A stretch of 64,000 nt of DNA, from NCBI GenBank assembly GCA_024138015.1, contig JAMXBB010000001.1, positions 88,039,872 to 88,103,871 of the forward strand. Reading direction: 5' to 3'. The position numbers and the translations under genes were made by a program. The stretch's first letter is position 1; every line of letters begins with the position of its first letter. This document shows positions 47,501-59,639 of this stretch, one piece after another. This stretch comes from Lumnitzera littorea (taxonomy: Eukaryota > Streptophyta > Magnoliopsida > Myrtales > Combretaceae). The notes below the pieces were generated by a model that did no database searches, was not told where the DNA came from, and was given only the letters and a program-made list of their open reading frames with translations.

Positions 47501-48590
47501 GCACTTATCTATTTTTGTTGTTGTTGATAGGTTCTCCAAGTATACTACCTTCATTCCAAACACAAAGAGTTTAAGTGCAAAAGAGATAACCCAGCTTTTC
47601 TTCAAACATGTAGTAAAGTTCAAAGGAGTGCCCCTGAATATTGTGAGTGATAGGGATGCTGGGTTCATAAGGAAGTTTTGGATAAAGTCGCTCTACCTCC
47701 TAGGTTCTGAGCTAAGCATGACCTCCAGCTACCATACATAAAGTGATAGGCAAATAGAGAGATTCTACAGTTTACTGGAGGAGTACCTTAGGCACTTTGT
47801 CAGTATCAACCAGAAGAATTGGATTGACTTGCTAAAGATCGCCTAGTTTTATTTCAACATCCAGTAGAGCTCTTCCTCTAATAAGAGCCCTATAGAGATC
47901 ATCACGAGTTAGCAACCACTGTTACCCCATACAGTGATTGCACCATACAATAAGAGATGCCTAAGAACTTATCAATTCACCAGAGATTGAAAGTACAATT
48001 CAAAAATAATGAAGGCATATCTAGAGATGGCTTTCAAGAGGATGAAGAACTAGGCATATTAGAACTGCTAACTTATAGAGTACAATGCTAGAGATCAAGT
48101 CCTCATAAAGCTTCTTCCAAAACAGTTTAAATCATTAAGCAACAAGAATAGAAGATTAATCTAGAAGTACATTGGTCTAGGTCCTATCATCTTAAAGATT
48201 AGAAGAGTATCCTACAAGGTCGAGCCTCCTGCATGGTTGAAGGTTCATCCGATTTTTCATGTCAACATCTTAAAGCCATACTATCCAAACATGGAAGACC
48301 CACCTCATAATGTGTCCATGCGATTGCATGTTAAGATCAAGTTCAACTTAAGTAAAGCCGTAGAAAGCATCCTTATAGAGCGAAGAGTCAAATATCCTAC
48401 CACTAGAGAAGAACATACCTAGTATTTAGCTAAGTAGAGAGATCGAGGAGAAGAAGATACTAGTTGGGAGACTGAAGAAGACCTCAAGCCCTTATCTGAG
48501 AGAAAGTCAACCTTACCAGCCAAAAGACCTCTACCACTAGATCCAAGCTCCATTACATATTACGAGGACATCAATAGAATTAAGTGGGGG
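47501..48590 (+). pseudogene. Element C pol part 2: integrase core and chromodomain
   Basis: It resumes FVVVDRFSKYTTFIPN (first catalytic Asp kept), then IVSDRDAGFIRKFW (second Asp kept), and a region reading SDRQIERFYSLLEEYLRHF, where TDGQTER has decayed though Glu remains. The C-terminal part includes VHPIFHVNILKPYYPN (48240-48290) and a chromodomain at about 48355-48480: AVESILIERRVKYPTTREEH, then stops, then DRGEEDTSWETEEDL with the aromatic W. Chromodomains steer integration toward modified chromatin. At least ten stops break the frame. Confidence 0.8.
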
Positions 48591-48594
48591 AGGA
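48582..48594 (+). other. Polypurine tract of element C
   Basis: AAGTGGGGGAGGA directly before the LTR start TGTCAGGGTCCC. Confidence 0.75.
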
Positions 48595-49127
48595 TGTCAG
48601 GGTCCCATTTTTATAACATACTTAAACTAGTAAGGGCCCATTCTTTTGTACATATTGTAACATAGAGGGGGGCTTTTTTCCATTTTAGTTAGAACTTTAT
48701 TATTATTAGAAATTTCTACTTTTAGAAAGTGATACTATTTCACCAGTTTTAATATCTCCTCCTGCTAAGCTTAGAAATTCCCGTAAAGTTTTTTACGGGG
48801 TTGTGAGTACTCTTCTAGATTGAAGCTCTTATTCATCACATTGGTTGATCACAATCGATGACGCCTATTATATACATATAACCCTTGTACACGTATATTG
48901 AAACCTTATAATACTGTTAGAATTAATAAAAATGTGCTATTTATTTTATGACTCTTACTTGTGTCCCTTATATTTAGTGTTAACTTTTTATCTTATTCGT
49001 GTTGCTTATAGGTTAAGGCCTTGTTGGCTAGCATTGAGTGAGAGTTAGGCTTTGCTTACTACTACAAGTAGGGCAGTAAGTGTTGTACAATCCATCTTTG
49101 TGCTAAAGAAAGTCCTAAATCGTGACA
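48595..49127 (+). repeat. 3' LTR of element C (533 bp)
   Basis: Starts TGTCAGGGTCCC after the PPT and ends CGTGACA, giving a 5-bp TGTCA/TGACA inverted pair. Right after it, element D's RT coding sequence begins. No 5' partner is in the window, so the end rests on the terminal repeat and the abrupt change. Confidence 0.7.
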
Positions 49128-49825
49128 CCGAGCATACCTGAAGAGTTTATTACCCATAAATTGAACATCAACTTGAACATGAAGTTGTGTAATAGAAGAA
49201 AAGGCATTTTATACTAGAGAGACAGACTACAATTAAAGAACAAGTGTAGAAATTATTAAAGGCTAGATTCATTAGGAAAGAGCCATATTCTACATGGCTT
49301 GCAAATTATGTATTAGTAAAGAAGACAAATGGGAAATGGCTTGCAAAGAAGGCATGTCCAAAGGATTGCTTCCCTTTGCCTCGAATAGATAAGATAATCA
49401 AATTGACCTCAAGACATGCATTGTTAAGTTTTATGGACACATTCTCAAGGTACAACCAAATCAAGATGTGTCCTTCCAATCAGGTATACGCATCCTTCAG
49501 TAAAAATTTTAGGATTTATTGTTATAATGTAATGTCGTTCGGATTGAAGAATGCAAGAGTTACATATCAGAGGTTAGTCACCAAAATGTTCAAACCTTAG
49601 ATATATAGAAATATCAAGGTTTACGTTGATGATATGATAGCAAAAAGTAAGATAAACGATGACCACTTGGCTGACCTCTAAGAGACTTTTGACACTCTAA
49701 TTAGATACAATATGAAACTAAATCCATAGAAGTATGTGTTTGGTGCTTCCTCAGGGAACTTCCTAGGATATATGGTGATGCAATGTGGAATTGAAGCTAA
49801 TCTGAAGAAGATCCAAGTTGTGCTC
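49128..49825 (+). pseudogene. Element D reverse transcriptase, N-terminal part
   Basis: The sequence can be followed from IPEEFITHKLNINLNMKL near 49134, through WLANYVLVKKTNGKW, ACPKDCFPLPRIDK, LSFMDTFSRYNQIKM and FGLKNARVTYQRL, to VYVDDMIAKSK near 49620 (catalytic YVDD intact). It ends GASSGNFLGYM..GIEANLKKIQVVL. These are Tat-type RT motifs. The block WRxCVDYTDLN is deleted or rearranged between GKW and ACPKD. The frame breaks after the Leu codon CTC at 49825, where the LTR insertion begins. Confidence 0.82.
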
Positions 49826-52540
49826 TATCATGCCCCAAAAAAGAGTAGTTTTAACAGTTTTATCGTATAAACTAACTTAAGATAGTTGATCTTAACATGT
49901 GACTACATGGACAACGAGTACACAACTTAGCCAGCTTAAAGCATCCAATTTGATATATGTTATTAATAAAGCCTGTGGTATAGCTTTTCAAAATACATGT
50001 TCTTGATAACTTGTTGTCCGATAATATAACAATACTTACATAAGCATTTTCACATTGAGAGTTATCATTCACACTAAGAGTTTATAAAAGCTACAGGATT
50101 TGAAATTTATATACCATAAGATAGGAAACTAATGGGTGTTATAAGGATTCCTAATTAGTTTCCTTAAAACCAAAAAAGGAAAAGTCAAAAGTCTAGATTT
50201 AGTAGGTTCTCCTTTCCACACTTTCTTAGCTAACCATGCACTAACTTGTGGGTGGTTATATCGGTGCATCCTGAACCTTTACTCGTCACCTACAAAAGAG
50301 TTTATAGGAATATAAGCATAGTTAGTTTAGTAAGCAGGATGGAAACAAAAGAGTATTATACAAACACAAACAAGGTTATTAATTATAATATAATGGAATG
50401 CAATGCAATCAATTATTTGCAACACCATACAATTTTATACTGTTCATTGTGAGGTCTGAGAAATTACATCCGCTCTAAGCCGGGTCAAAGAGTTTGTTGC
50501 AACTCAAATCAAACTAAACCTAGGCTTATGTAATGAAGAACACCCTCTTCCTTTAACTACTTTCTAACCATGGCTCCCACCTTTATCGTGACCTTTTCAC
50601 CTACCACTTAATTCGACTAAGAATGGGGAAAAGACCATTTCTACTATCCTCACTGAAGAGAGTCGGCATTTAGTCTGACACACTTAATCGTTACCCTAAT
50701 GGGTTGTTATGCATGCCCAATTACATTAGCGGTCAAATCACTATTAGTTTCATTTAAGGGTAGCCAAACAAGATCACACAATGCAATAATATGAAATTAT
50801 GTAGGACAATAAGCCAAGGAATTCAACTCCTACCATAAAACAAAATACTAATCACACATGTAGCATACACATAGACAATTAATTTACAACCACATACAAA
50901 AGCACTCTTATGCCTCCAAATACTCTGATATAGTATCTCAATAAGCGGTAAATCCACAATCCCGACTTACTTGACGCTCACTGTGAAAGGTCCATACCAT
51001 TGACGTGCTGCTTATTGGGAGATCTTATACGTATATTGTAATATCCCATAAATCAGCAATCAAAACATAAATATTTGAGTATTAGAACAAAGCTCTATCC
51101 TTGTACGATTAGGGTCAATAGTTGATCTAAGGCATTCAAGGAATGCAAATCGATTAAGCTAGAAACTTATGAAAAATGTGATAACCATAATCGAAGAACT
51201 CCTGTACATTTGAAAGTCTATAATATAATAAGAATATCAAAAATACAATCCAAATAGTAAGAATTTACTTTATATGAGACCCTAAAATTGAATTTAAGGT
51301 AACCATATTTAAATTTAGGGCTTTCGACAAAAGTTATCCGATTGAGCCCAAACTTTACGATTAAAATAGAAAAGTTAGTTAAAATGACTCGGTGAAGTTA
51401 GATTTTGAAAATAGTGACCCAAAATCCCAATTTTGCTATTAGAAGTATGATTATTTAATATAGTACTAAATTACTCAAAACCCCTAAAATCAAGCTTGGA
51501 ATATGACGAGGACTTACAGACAAATTAATTAAACTATAAAATGAGATAATATAGTATAATTTACTATATGAGTATACACGTATTTTAATGAGTATACCCG
51601 TAAATTAACTCGAAAGTCTAAAAATATATAATACATAATGCTACATGACTTTGACTTATTAGATTTCAAGTGGTTTATATCTTTTATAGAAAAATACATT
51701 TATATGTTAGGTCAATAGGCATAAAATAATTTATACTAATGTTACTCGTGATCACAAGAATATGGATCTTAATAATAGAATAACGAGTGTAATGATATTA
51801 CGAATGGCACGAGATAATACATAAAAGTAATTAAATTAGTATAAACCTAGTTGGTTGGATATCTTCTCTTCATAAAATTGATTGGAAGCATTCATAAGTG
51901 TCAAAATGTTTGAATTACATCTAGACATATATATATGACCATATAAATTAATAAGAAATTAATTGAAAAATTTAATGCTTGAGACATATTAAAAAAATTA
52001 TGATTTATAACAACGTTCGTGGAATTAAGTTAAAATCTCACAACTAAGAGAAAATTTAAATGAAATAAACGTATAGCTCATATTTTACTTTAAGCTCATT
52101 AATATGAAACTTTCTTATAAATATTAAGTTTATCAGATCTAATTGTTATAACATAGAGTTTCGTAATTTTAGATATAGCTTAGGATAAATCTTTTAGAAT
52201 CAATTACGTGATCTTAATAATTAATATTGGTGAATAAAATATCGTATAAGATATATATAAATAAGTCCCAAATAATTAATATAACTTAACTATATATAAT
52301 ACGTTACTAATATTTTTACTAATAATTAGGTTAAGATTCTCCTAAAATAACTATACGCGATAAAAGAAAATTTCGACTATGAATTATTCAATAATAACAA
52401 TGCCGATGATGAAAAGAAGGAATATTCTTTGAATACTATAGGAATTTAGATAGGTATTGAATAAAATATAATAAATTTATTAAAATATCTAAAGAAAAGG
52501 TATACAAATCACCACCATTAGCAAAGCCGGTGAAAGTTAA

Positions 52541-52550
52541 TTATAAAATG
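52541..52550 (+). promoter_or_regulatory. TATA-like box in the antiparallel LTR
   Basis: TTATAAAATG about 50 bp before the long purine tract; the same order (TATA then purine-rich leader) occurs in the LTR at 10734-13690. Confidence 0.4.
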
Positions 52551-52593
52551 GCATTAAGCCATTTGTGCCATATAGAAACAAGAATTAGAATTA

Positions 52594-52775
52594 GGGGGGA
52601 GAGGGATGAGAGAAAGAGAGGAGAGGAGAGGAGAGGGAAGAAGAGAGAGAGAGAGAAATGGAGAGAAAAAAAAAAGAGAGAAAAAAGAAAAGAAAAAGAA
52701 AGAGAAAGAGAGAAAAAAAAAATGAAAATGAGAGAAAAGGAAAAGAAGAAGAAGAAGAAGAAAGGAAAAGAGAAC
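52594..52775 (+). repeat. Polypurine (GA/AG-rich) tract
   Basis: Nearly 180 bases of G and A with few pyrimidines, for example GGAGAGGAGAGGAGAGGG and AAGAAGAAGAAGAAG. Reading frames on both strands here are low-complexity and not genes. Position just after the TATA-like box suggests an LTR leader expanded by slippage. Confidence 0.9.
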
Positions 52776-55700
52776 TCGATACTTTCAAGTAATTTCATTT
52801 TTATAATTATAAGTATTGTTTTTTTAATTGATATTTAATAATTATAGAAAATAGATATATGTTATTTTATTATTTTTTTAAATCGAGTATTTTATCTGTA
52901 TCATTTTGTTCTTTTTCGAATTATAAACTTAGAATATTAATGTTTATAAGACTTGTATATCACTAACATCAATTTGTAAAATAAGCAATCTCTAGTAATA
53001 ATCATTTACCGAAACTATTAAAAATTTAATTTTATATTATTATAAATTTAATATCATTACTTTTGTAAAATTTAAGTATATATGATTCATTATATTTTAT
53101 TGCAAAATTATGTAAACGTATATTTTTCATTACATAATACGATATCAATATGATATCGGTTGCTATACAGCTTTATATATACATTAGAATTAGAAATACC
53201 CTCTAGAAATAATACTTTAAACGAAACACATAACACGTATAGTTGAGCTCATATGAACTCCATAATACTAACCTTACCAAAACTGAATCACTTTAGGTAA
53301 TAAAATAGACTTTTTCTGTAATATCATGGAAAATATTATCCTACGACGATCTTTCTATAATTAAAACGTAATATAAATAATAGTAAAAATGGTTCAATGT
53401 AATCAAAATGATATAATATAAATAGTAGTAAAATTGCGTATGTTAGATATTATTAAGTAAATTGCGATAATCTATATCTCTATAATGTTATGTATTTACA
53501 TACTACGATAACTCTACCGTAATCAAAACGTGGTTTAACCAATAAAAAATACGTTTCGATACAATCGAAATGATACATTAATTATGTATATTATTAGTAA
53601 TTAATAACTTAACTTGACTTATATAATAAAACTATATATTTTTATACAAGAAAAATGATAATATACTTTATATATATATACATATGTATATATATAACCA
53701 TTTTAGATAACATCCTAATGTTTTCGTAACTATTACAAAAACTAAATTTAAGGTTTATGTATATAGGATTCCCCAGTAATTAGATTGTTGACTACCCAAA
53801 TCTTCTATAGTAAGTATTTGAGTAGGTAAGTAGGATAAATGTTTTACAGCATTTTAGGATATTATTTCAGAATATCTAGAGACTTTTGTATGTATTGGCT
53901 TATGATTGTAGTTAATTGTTTGTGTGTATACAGCGTTTATGGTTAAGTTTCCATTTGCTGTGATGGGAGCTGAGCTCCACGTTATGGTTGTTCTGTAAAT
54001 ATTATAATTGAATTATTTAAGCTTGGTTGATCACCTTGAAAAGATGAACTAACTCAAACTTGACTTAATATCTAATCCAATATGCATAACAACCTACTGG
54101 GGGTAATGATTAGGATTCTCGGGGCCAAACACAAACTCCTTTCGATGAGGATAGTTGAAATGGTTCTTTCTCCATCCTTAGCTGAACTAAGTGATAGGAG
54201 AGGAGGTCATGGCAAGGTTAGGGGCCGTGGTTTAAAGGTGGTCATGAGAGGAGGGTGTTCTCCATTGTATAAGCCCCAGTTTGGTTTCAATCTGTAAGTG
54301 TATAATGTCAATCTCATTAACCCGGATTAGAGTGAGTAAAATTTCTCTAATTTCACGATAGACCGGATAACGTCATACGATGACATTTACTTGTACATGC
54401 ATTGCATCTAACCAACTTAGTTGAAAACCTTACTTGTGATCTACTGATTGCATACTTCTGTCTCTACCCTATTTACTGAGCAAGTTGTCACTCATTCTCC
54501 TATAGTTTGTTTTGCAAGTTTCAAATGGCTTACAAGTACCTACTTAACACCAGAACCCTAGTAAATTGGGATAGGGAGTGAGATACAACAAGAAATGGCC
54601 GATTATTACCCTTAATATTAACTTTTTATCTTTTAAGGAAAACTATACAAGACTCCTCAAAGGGTTTGATAGTTTTCAATATTTTGGTCTGTATGTAAAA
54701 TGACAAGTACCTATGGGATTTACTATTACTCTTTTATAAGGTCAAATTACAAGTTTATTGTTATAAACTATTTCAAAGGATTACTCAACAGGTTTATATC
54801 AAACAGGTATCAAATTAGACACTTCAAAGAGGTAAAATTGAGTACACCTAGTGTAAACTAGGTTTAGGATAGCAACTATGAAGATCTTAGAATGGTTTAT
54901 ACGGCGGGACCGTTACGACTCTACTTTTTCGAAGCATGACATATACCAAAACTCATATTTAGTTTTTGTAATATTTACAAAAATGTTAGAATTCTATCTA
55001 CTATTTATATTAAGTTATACACATAAATATATATATATATATATATATTGGAGATATATTATTATTCCTATAGGGTCAAGTATAGTTTTAGTATAGCTTT
55101 GTTATATATGTTATATTAAGTTAGTAAACATTAACAATATATGTAGTTATATTAATAGTTATAATATATCGTTTTAATTGCACCAAAATGTATATTTAAT
55201 TAGTTAAGTTTACATTTTAATTATGATAAAGTCATCGTACTACATATATTTTCATAATATCATAGAGAGATCTGTTTTATTACCTATAACTATCCAATCT
55301 TAGTAAAAGCGGTATCATCGAGTTCATATAAACTCGACGATATGTAATATAGGTTCTATCACGAGAGATCACTTCTAAAGGGCATTTTTAGTTTTTATTA
55401 TACATATATGTCCCTTTAACAAGCGTTATCATATTATGTCCATATTATATAAATAGATTATATTTTATATAATTTCTTAGTATAGTTTAGTAATATAGAT
55501 AATATCTAGTCCTATCATGCGTATAATGTAGCTAAGATCTTATAACTATCACAAAATATGATAATAACCCATTTTAAAAAAACTTGATTAGTATGTACAT
55601 CTATAGGATTTATTTTAACATTTATCATATTTTAGCCTAGTATTGTTAAAAACATCTCCTAGTTAAGCAATTAAGCTATTTAACTACGAAAATTCATAAT

Positions 55701-57284
55701 AAATAGTTAAGGTCACCAATTAATTCTACGAAAATTTCTATAGACTAAGAAAAATGTAAAGAATTCAACTAGCAACTGGGTTTATGCTATCGGGTTTATT
55801 GTCTATATAGGTAAAATGACATTTTTGCCCATAAATTATGATTAATTAGGAAAATAATATAATTTTTACACCAAATTAACTCCATCTTGTCTTGACATCA
55901 TTATAAACATCTAAAATTAGTTAGATCCTAATTTCATCAATTTTTTTCTCATAAAATCAATGTATTTCATAAATTACCCTATTTTAAGCCATTTTTAAGA
56001 CAAAAAATGCTATAAATATTAAACATGTATAAAATCAAAATCGGGCCACATAACAATAATTAGATGTAATATGTATTCTATAAAAAAATTTTGAGCTCAA
56101 AACAACATTAATTAGTGTATTTATTTCAAATTTAAAAATTCGAATAATAGTGTGTTTGTTAAGTAAGTATATAAAATATTCATAATTTTGCAAAAATAAA
56201 ATTACAGTATAAAGGTACTCTAAAAATAACCTAGGTCTAATTTTTTTCAAAATTTTCAAAATTATTTTAATATTTTTAGAAAATAAGGTAGAAATAGAAA
56301 CCAATCATTCGCCGAAGCTCCAACTACTGTTGGCTAACAAGGGGTTGTTAGAAAGCCTAACTAGTAGGTCCTCCTTCAGTGACTGTAAGGGCACATTGTT
56401 AGGTCTTGTGTAGGTCTACAGATTAGCTTAGGTCAGTTCACTCACCTGTTTTTGATCTATTTTTCTAATTTTCCAAAATTTTTCTATCACTATCCTAAAC
56501 TCCAAAATGCCAAATGAGTATAGTTTGAGGTTTCCAACAATTTATATAAATTTTTGTTGACCAAAAGAAAATTTCCTCTAATTTTTCCTTTATAGTTTAA
56601 GTAGAAGGTGACTTTTTTTCCACATTTTTCTTTTGAATCATCACTTTCTAGGTTTAGTTTGCTGCCACGTAGGAGATCCAACAATTTCTAAACATTTATC
56701 TTGCAATTTAGATAAGATTAGTTAGTTTTTGATGTAATTATTAATATTATATTAATATTTAGTATATGTTCTAATATATGTGTATATATCCTATATGTGC
56801 GGTACACATAATGTGTAATTATACGTATATAATTATGTTTATATCATGTCTTTTATTTTTAAGATATATTTTCTATTTAACTTTACAAATTTATGCTTAA
56901 TATATATTTTTATGTTTTCGAGTTAATTTACAGGTATAATTATTATATATATCGAATATATTCATAAAAATAGATATATATATATTCATAAAGTATATTA
57001 TGCTATATTATTGTCTTTTATAATTTAAATAAACTTATCTCTAAGACTTCATCGTATTACAGGTTTGATTTTAAGAGTTTCGATGAGTTTTACGTTATAT
57101 TCAATAATTATACTTTTAGAATTAAAATTAAGGTTTTAGGCTATTATTTTAACTATTTAACTTCACTAAGCTACTTCAACTAATTTTTTTAACCTAATCA
57201 TAAAGTTTGGGCTCAATTAGTGAATTTCCTCGAAAGCCTTAAATTCGGATACAGTTGCCTTAAATACAATTTCACGAGCTCACA

Positions 57285-59630
57285 TGGTCGACATGGAGTC
57301 ACCAAAATCCATCAAGGAGGTCTAAAGGCTAACTAGTAGAGTTGCAACATTAAACAAATTTGTCTTCAAAAGCGTAGAAAAATGTCTGGAGTTTTTCAAG
57401 GTTTTGAGGAACCTATTTAAGTTTCGGTAGAACAAGGAATGTAAGAAGGCTTTCAAAGCCTTGAAAGAATTTCTGACAAGGCCCCCGATCTTATCAAAGC
57501 TAGTAGAAGGAGAGACACTTTACTTATACTTATTTGTTAGTGATCGAGCCCTCTTCTTAGTTCTAGTGTAAGTAGAAGGACGGGTGCATCAACCAGTTTA
57601 TAATGCGAGCCATGTCTTACAAAGACTTGAAACGAGATACACAAAATTGGAGAAATTTGTCTTGGCCATAGTAGTTGGTACAAGGAAGCTTTGACTATAC
57701 TTTGAAGCTCATCAGGTTGTAATGTTGACCGACCAACCCCTAAAGCAAGCCTTACATAAGCCTGATGCTTTAGGTCATATGGTTAAGTATGCCTTGGAGC
57801 TTAGTACCTTTATTATGCAATACCGACCTAAAGAAGCATACAAAACAAAAATTTTGGTAGACTTTATTATTGAGTTTATAGGATTAGAAGTCTCCGACCC
57901 AAGTGAAGATCAGCCAACTTAGAAATTATATGCAAATGGCTTATTAACTAGTAAAGGAAATGGAGCAAGATTAATCCTTATGGGTCCAATGGGAGCTCAG
58001 ATCTGTTATGCTTTGAAGCTTAGTTTCCTAGCTGGTAATAATGAGTCAAAATATGAAGCCCTATTAACTAGGATGACGTTAGCAAAAGAGGTCGGAGCAA
58101 AGCATTTGAACATGTTCTCTGATTCCCAATTAGTAATAAATCAGGTCGCTGGAACTAACATGGCCAAAGATGAGAGTATGATTAGGTATTTGCAGTTGGT
58201 GAAGGAGTATAGATAGAATTTTGAGGATTGGTAGCTAACGAAGAAACCAAGCATGGAAAATTATGTAGTAGACAAGTTTTCCAAATTAGCCTCTATGGGC
58301 TTACTGAACTAGAAGGATAGAATTTTATAGAATATTTGCCTAAGAGAAGCACGGAGATGCGAGCATAAGAATGTTTAGAAATTCAACAGAGGTATCTAGA
58401 ACGTTGTGGATGGATCCGATTGTGGAATACTTAAAGGAATGAATTTAGCCTCAAGACACTAAGGAAGCTCGACGCATTATTTATAAGGTAGCTAACTTTA
58501 TGCTAATTAAGGGGAATTTATACAAAAGAGACATAAGTATGCCTTATTTACGATATCTCTGACCATCCGAGGTGCAATAGGGATTATCCAATCTATATGC
58601 AAGAGAATGCAATAATCATATCAAAGCAATAGCACTTTATGTCCAAGCTTTGAGATTAGGATACTAGTGGCCAATAATGCAGAAGGATGCTCTTCATTTA
58701 ATGTCAAAGGAATGCTCTAGTAGAATAAGCCCCAAGCTCGTATCTAATCCCCCTTACTAGCCCTTGGCCTTTTGCCTAATAGGGATTAGATATACTTAGT
58801 CCCTTCCTAAAAATGACCAAACAAAGGAAGTACATCATTGTAACAGTAGATTATTTTACAAAATGAGTAAAAGCCAAGGTTGTGGCAAGCATTATGGAGT
58901 GGAGCATCAAAGCATTCATTATGATTAATATATTAACCAGGTTTGGAGTACCATATGTGATCATAACAAACAATGGGCCCCAATTTGATAATGATAAGTT
59001 TAAGGATTTCTAGGAAGCATGAAAGATTAGGTTATGTTACACATCTATTACGCATCCATAAAGTAAAGGCCAAGTTGAGGCAGTGAACAAAGTAATCCTA
59101 CAAAGTTTGAAGAAGAAGGTAAATCAAGTTGGCACCAGGTGGGAAAACAAGCTACCCAATGTTTTGTGGAGGTATAGGATTACCTAGAGAACCTTAACAA
59201 GTTGCACCCCATACCAATTGGCTTTTGGAATAGAGGTAGTGTTGCTAATTGAGTTACAGGTGTAGAGCATGAAAATCTAAGCTTATAACCCCGAATATAA
59301 TGATATTGTCCCACAAGTGAATTTGGATACCACCTACGAGACACATGCATTAGCCAAAGCCTATCTCATTGCTTACTAGTAACAAATAGCTCAATACTAA
59401 GATAAACATGTCAAGCATAAATGCTTTTGACTTAGTGATTTGGTCTATAGGAAGTTGGAATCATTACGAGCAAGGGAATTCTAAGGGAAGCTCACCCAAC
59501 ATGGGAGGATCTTATCAAAGTGAAAGAGGTGGTAGGGAATGAGCATGCGTACAAGATAGAGAGGTTTGATGGACAACCAATCCTAAGGGCATGGAATGCT
59601 GGCAATCTTAGTCCATGCTTGAAGTGAAGA
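57285..59630 (+). pseudogene. Element D pol part 2: RNase H, archaeal-type RNase H, integrase
   Basis: RT thumb and RNase H: DMESPKSIKEV near 57290, LYLYLFVSDRALFLVLV, LQRLETRYTKLEKFVLAIV, and 57722-57922 VMLTDQPLKQALHKPDALG. The archaeal-type RNase H follows (57925-58216): LYANGLLTSKGNGARLIL, ESKYEALLTRMTLAKEVGA and SDSQLVINQVAG. Its first Asp, normally in HVDGSS, reads Asn (YANG). The integrase zinc domain near 58430-58720 includes RRIIYKVANFMLIKGNLYKR. In the core, VTVDYFTK keeps the first Asp; IITNNGPQFDN has Asp to Asn at the second (G to A); SKGQVEAVNK keeps Glu. The tail ends AWNAGNLSPCLK near 59620. Confidence 0.82.
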
Positions 59631-59639
59631 ATATGGAGT

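Larger units (their letters stand above)
43200..47505 (-). mobile_element. CRM-like solo LTR in C's integrase, TSD GCACT, itself interrupted
   Basis: The insert 43205-47500 has TG...CA ends and a perfect 5-bp TSD GCACT (43200-43204, 47501-47505). Minus-strand ends are TGATAGGAATCAGG and GATTCGCATCA. The start is the same as the LTR of element A and the inverted piece at 27452. With the nested LTR (43743-47176) removed it is about 862 bp, the size of CRM-like LTRs here. No PBS or coding region, hence a solo LTR. Confidence 0.85.
41146..49127 (+). mobile_element. Element C: Galadriel-like chromovirus, 5' part missing, interrupted
   Basis: Starts inside the protease end, continues through RT, RNase H and integrase (split at 43204/47501), a chromodomain, PPT and 3' LTR. 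Phrases such as LRLCIDYRALNKLNVKN-like RT, LPPKLLMDYKIKLIPSAKPP and a chromodomain with TREEHT fit the Galadriel lineage as I recall it. The 5' LTR, gag and most of the protease are absent. Element B's LTR is fused to its left end, and on the right its LTR abuts element D's RT. Confidence 0.8.
51271..54945 (+). mobile_element. 3.7-kb solo LTR of the same family, inserted antiparallel
   Basis: The block 51275-54941 begins TGAGACCCTAAAATTG and ends CGAAGCATGACA on plus. Its first 0.4 kb aligns to the reverse complement of 57284-56890 (sharing TTGAGCCCAAACTTTA and TAAATTAACTCGAAA). Its last kb aligns to the minus strand of 10734-11600. Flanking TATA (51271-51274, 54942-54945) gives a short duplication; comparison with the intact family sequence near 53740-53760 supports this insertion point. 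It lies about 2.3 kb into the older LTR, in opposite orientation. Confidence 0.82.
49821..57289 (-). mobile_element. 3.8-kb solo LTR in D's RT/RNase H, itself interrupted
   Basis: The insert 49826-57284, on minus, starts TGTGAGCTCGTG and ends GGGGCATGATA, flanked by TGCTC (49821-49825) and TGGTC (57285-57289), one mismatch. Removing it rejoins D's coding frame at KIQVVL / DMESPKSIKEV. Without the nested copy it measures 3788 bp (49826-51274 plus 54942-57284, minus a 4-bp duplication). It is of the same family as 51275-54941 and a more distant relative of 10734-13690. No internal coding region; a solo LTR. Confidence 0.85.

Noticed and set aside
52530..52838. Overlapping reading frames on both strands
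   Set aside because: They are translations of the purine tract (poly K/E/R on plus, poly S/L/F on minus).
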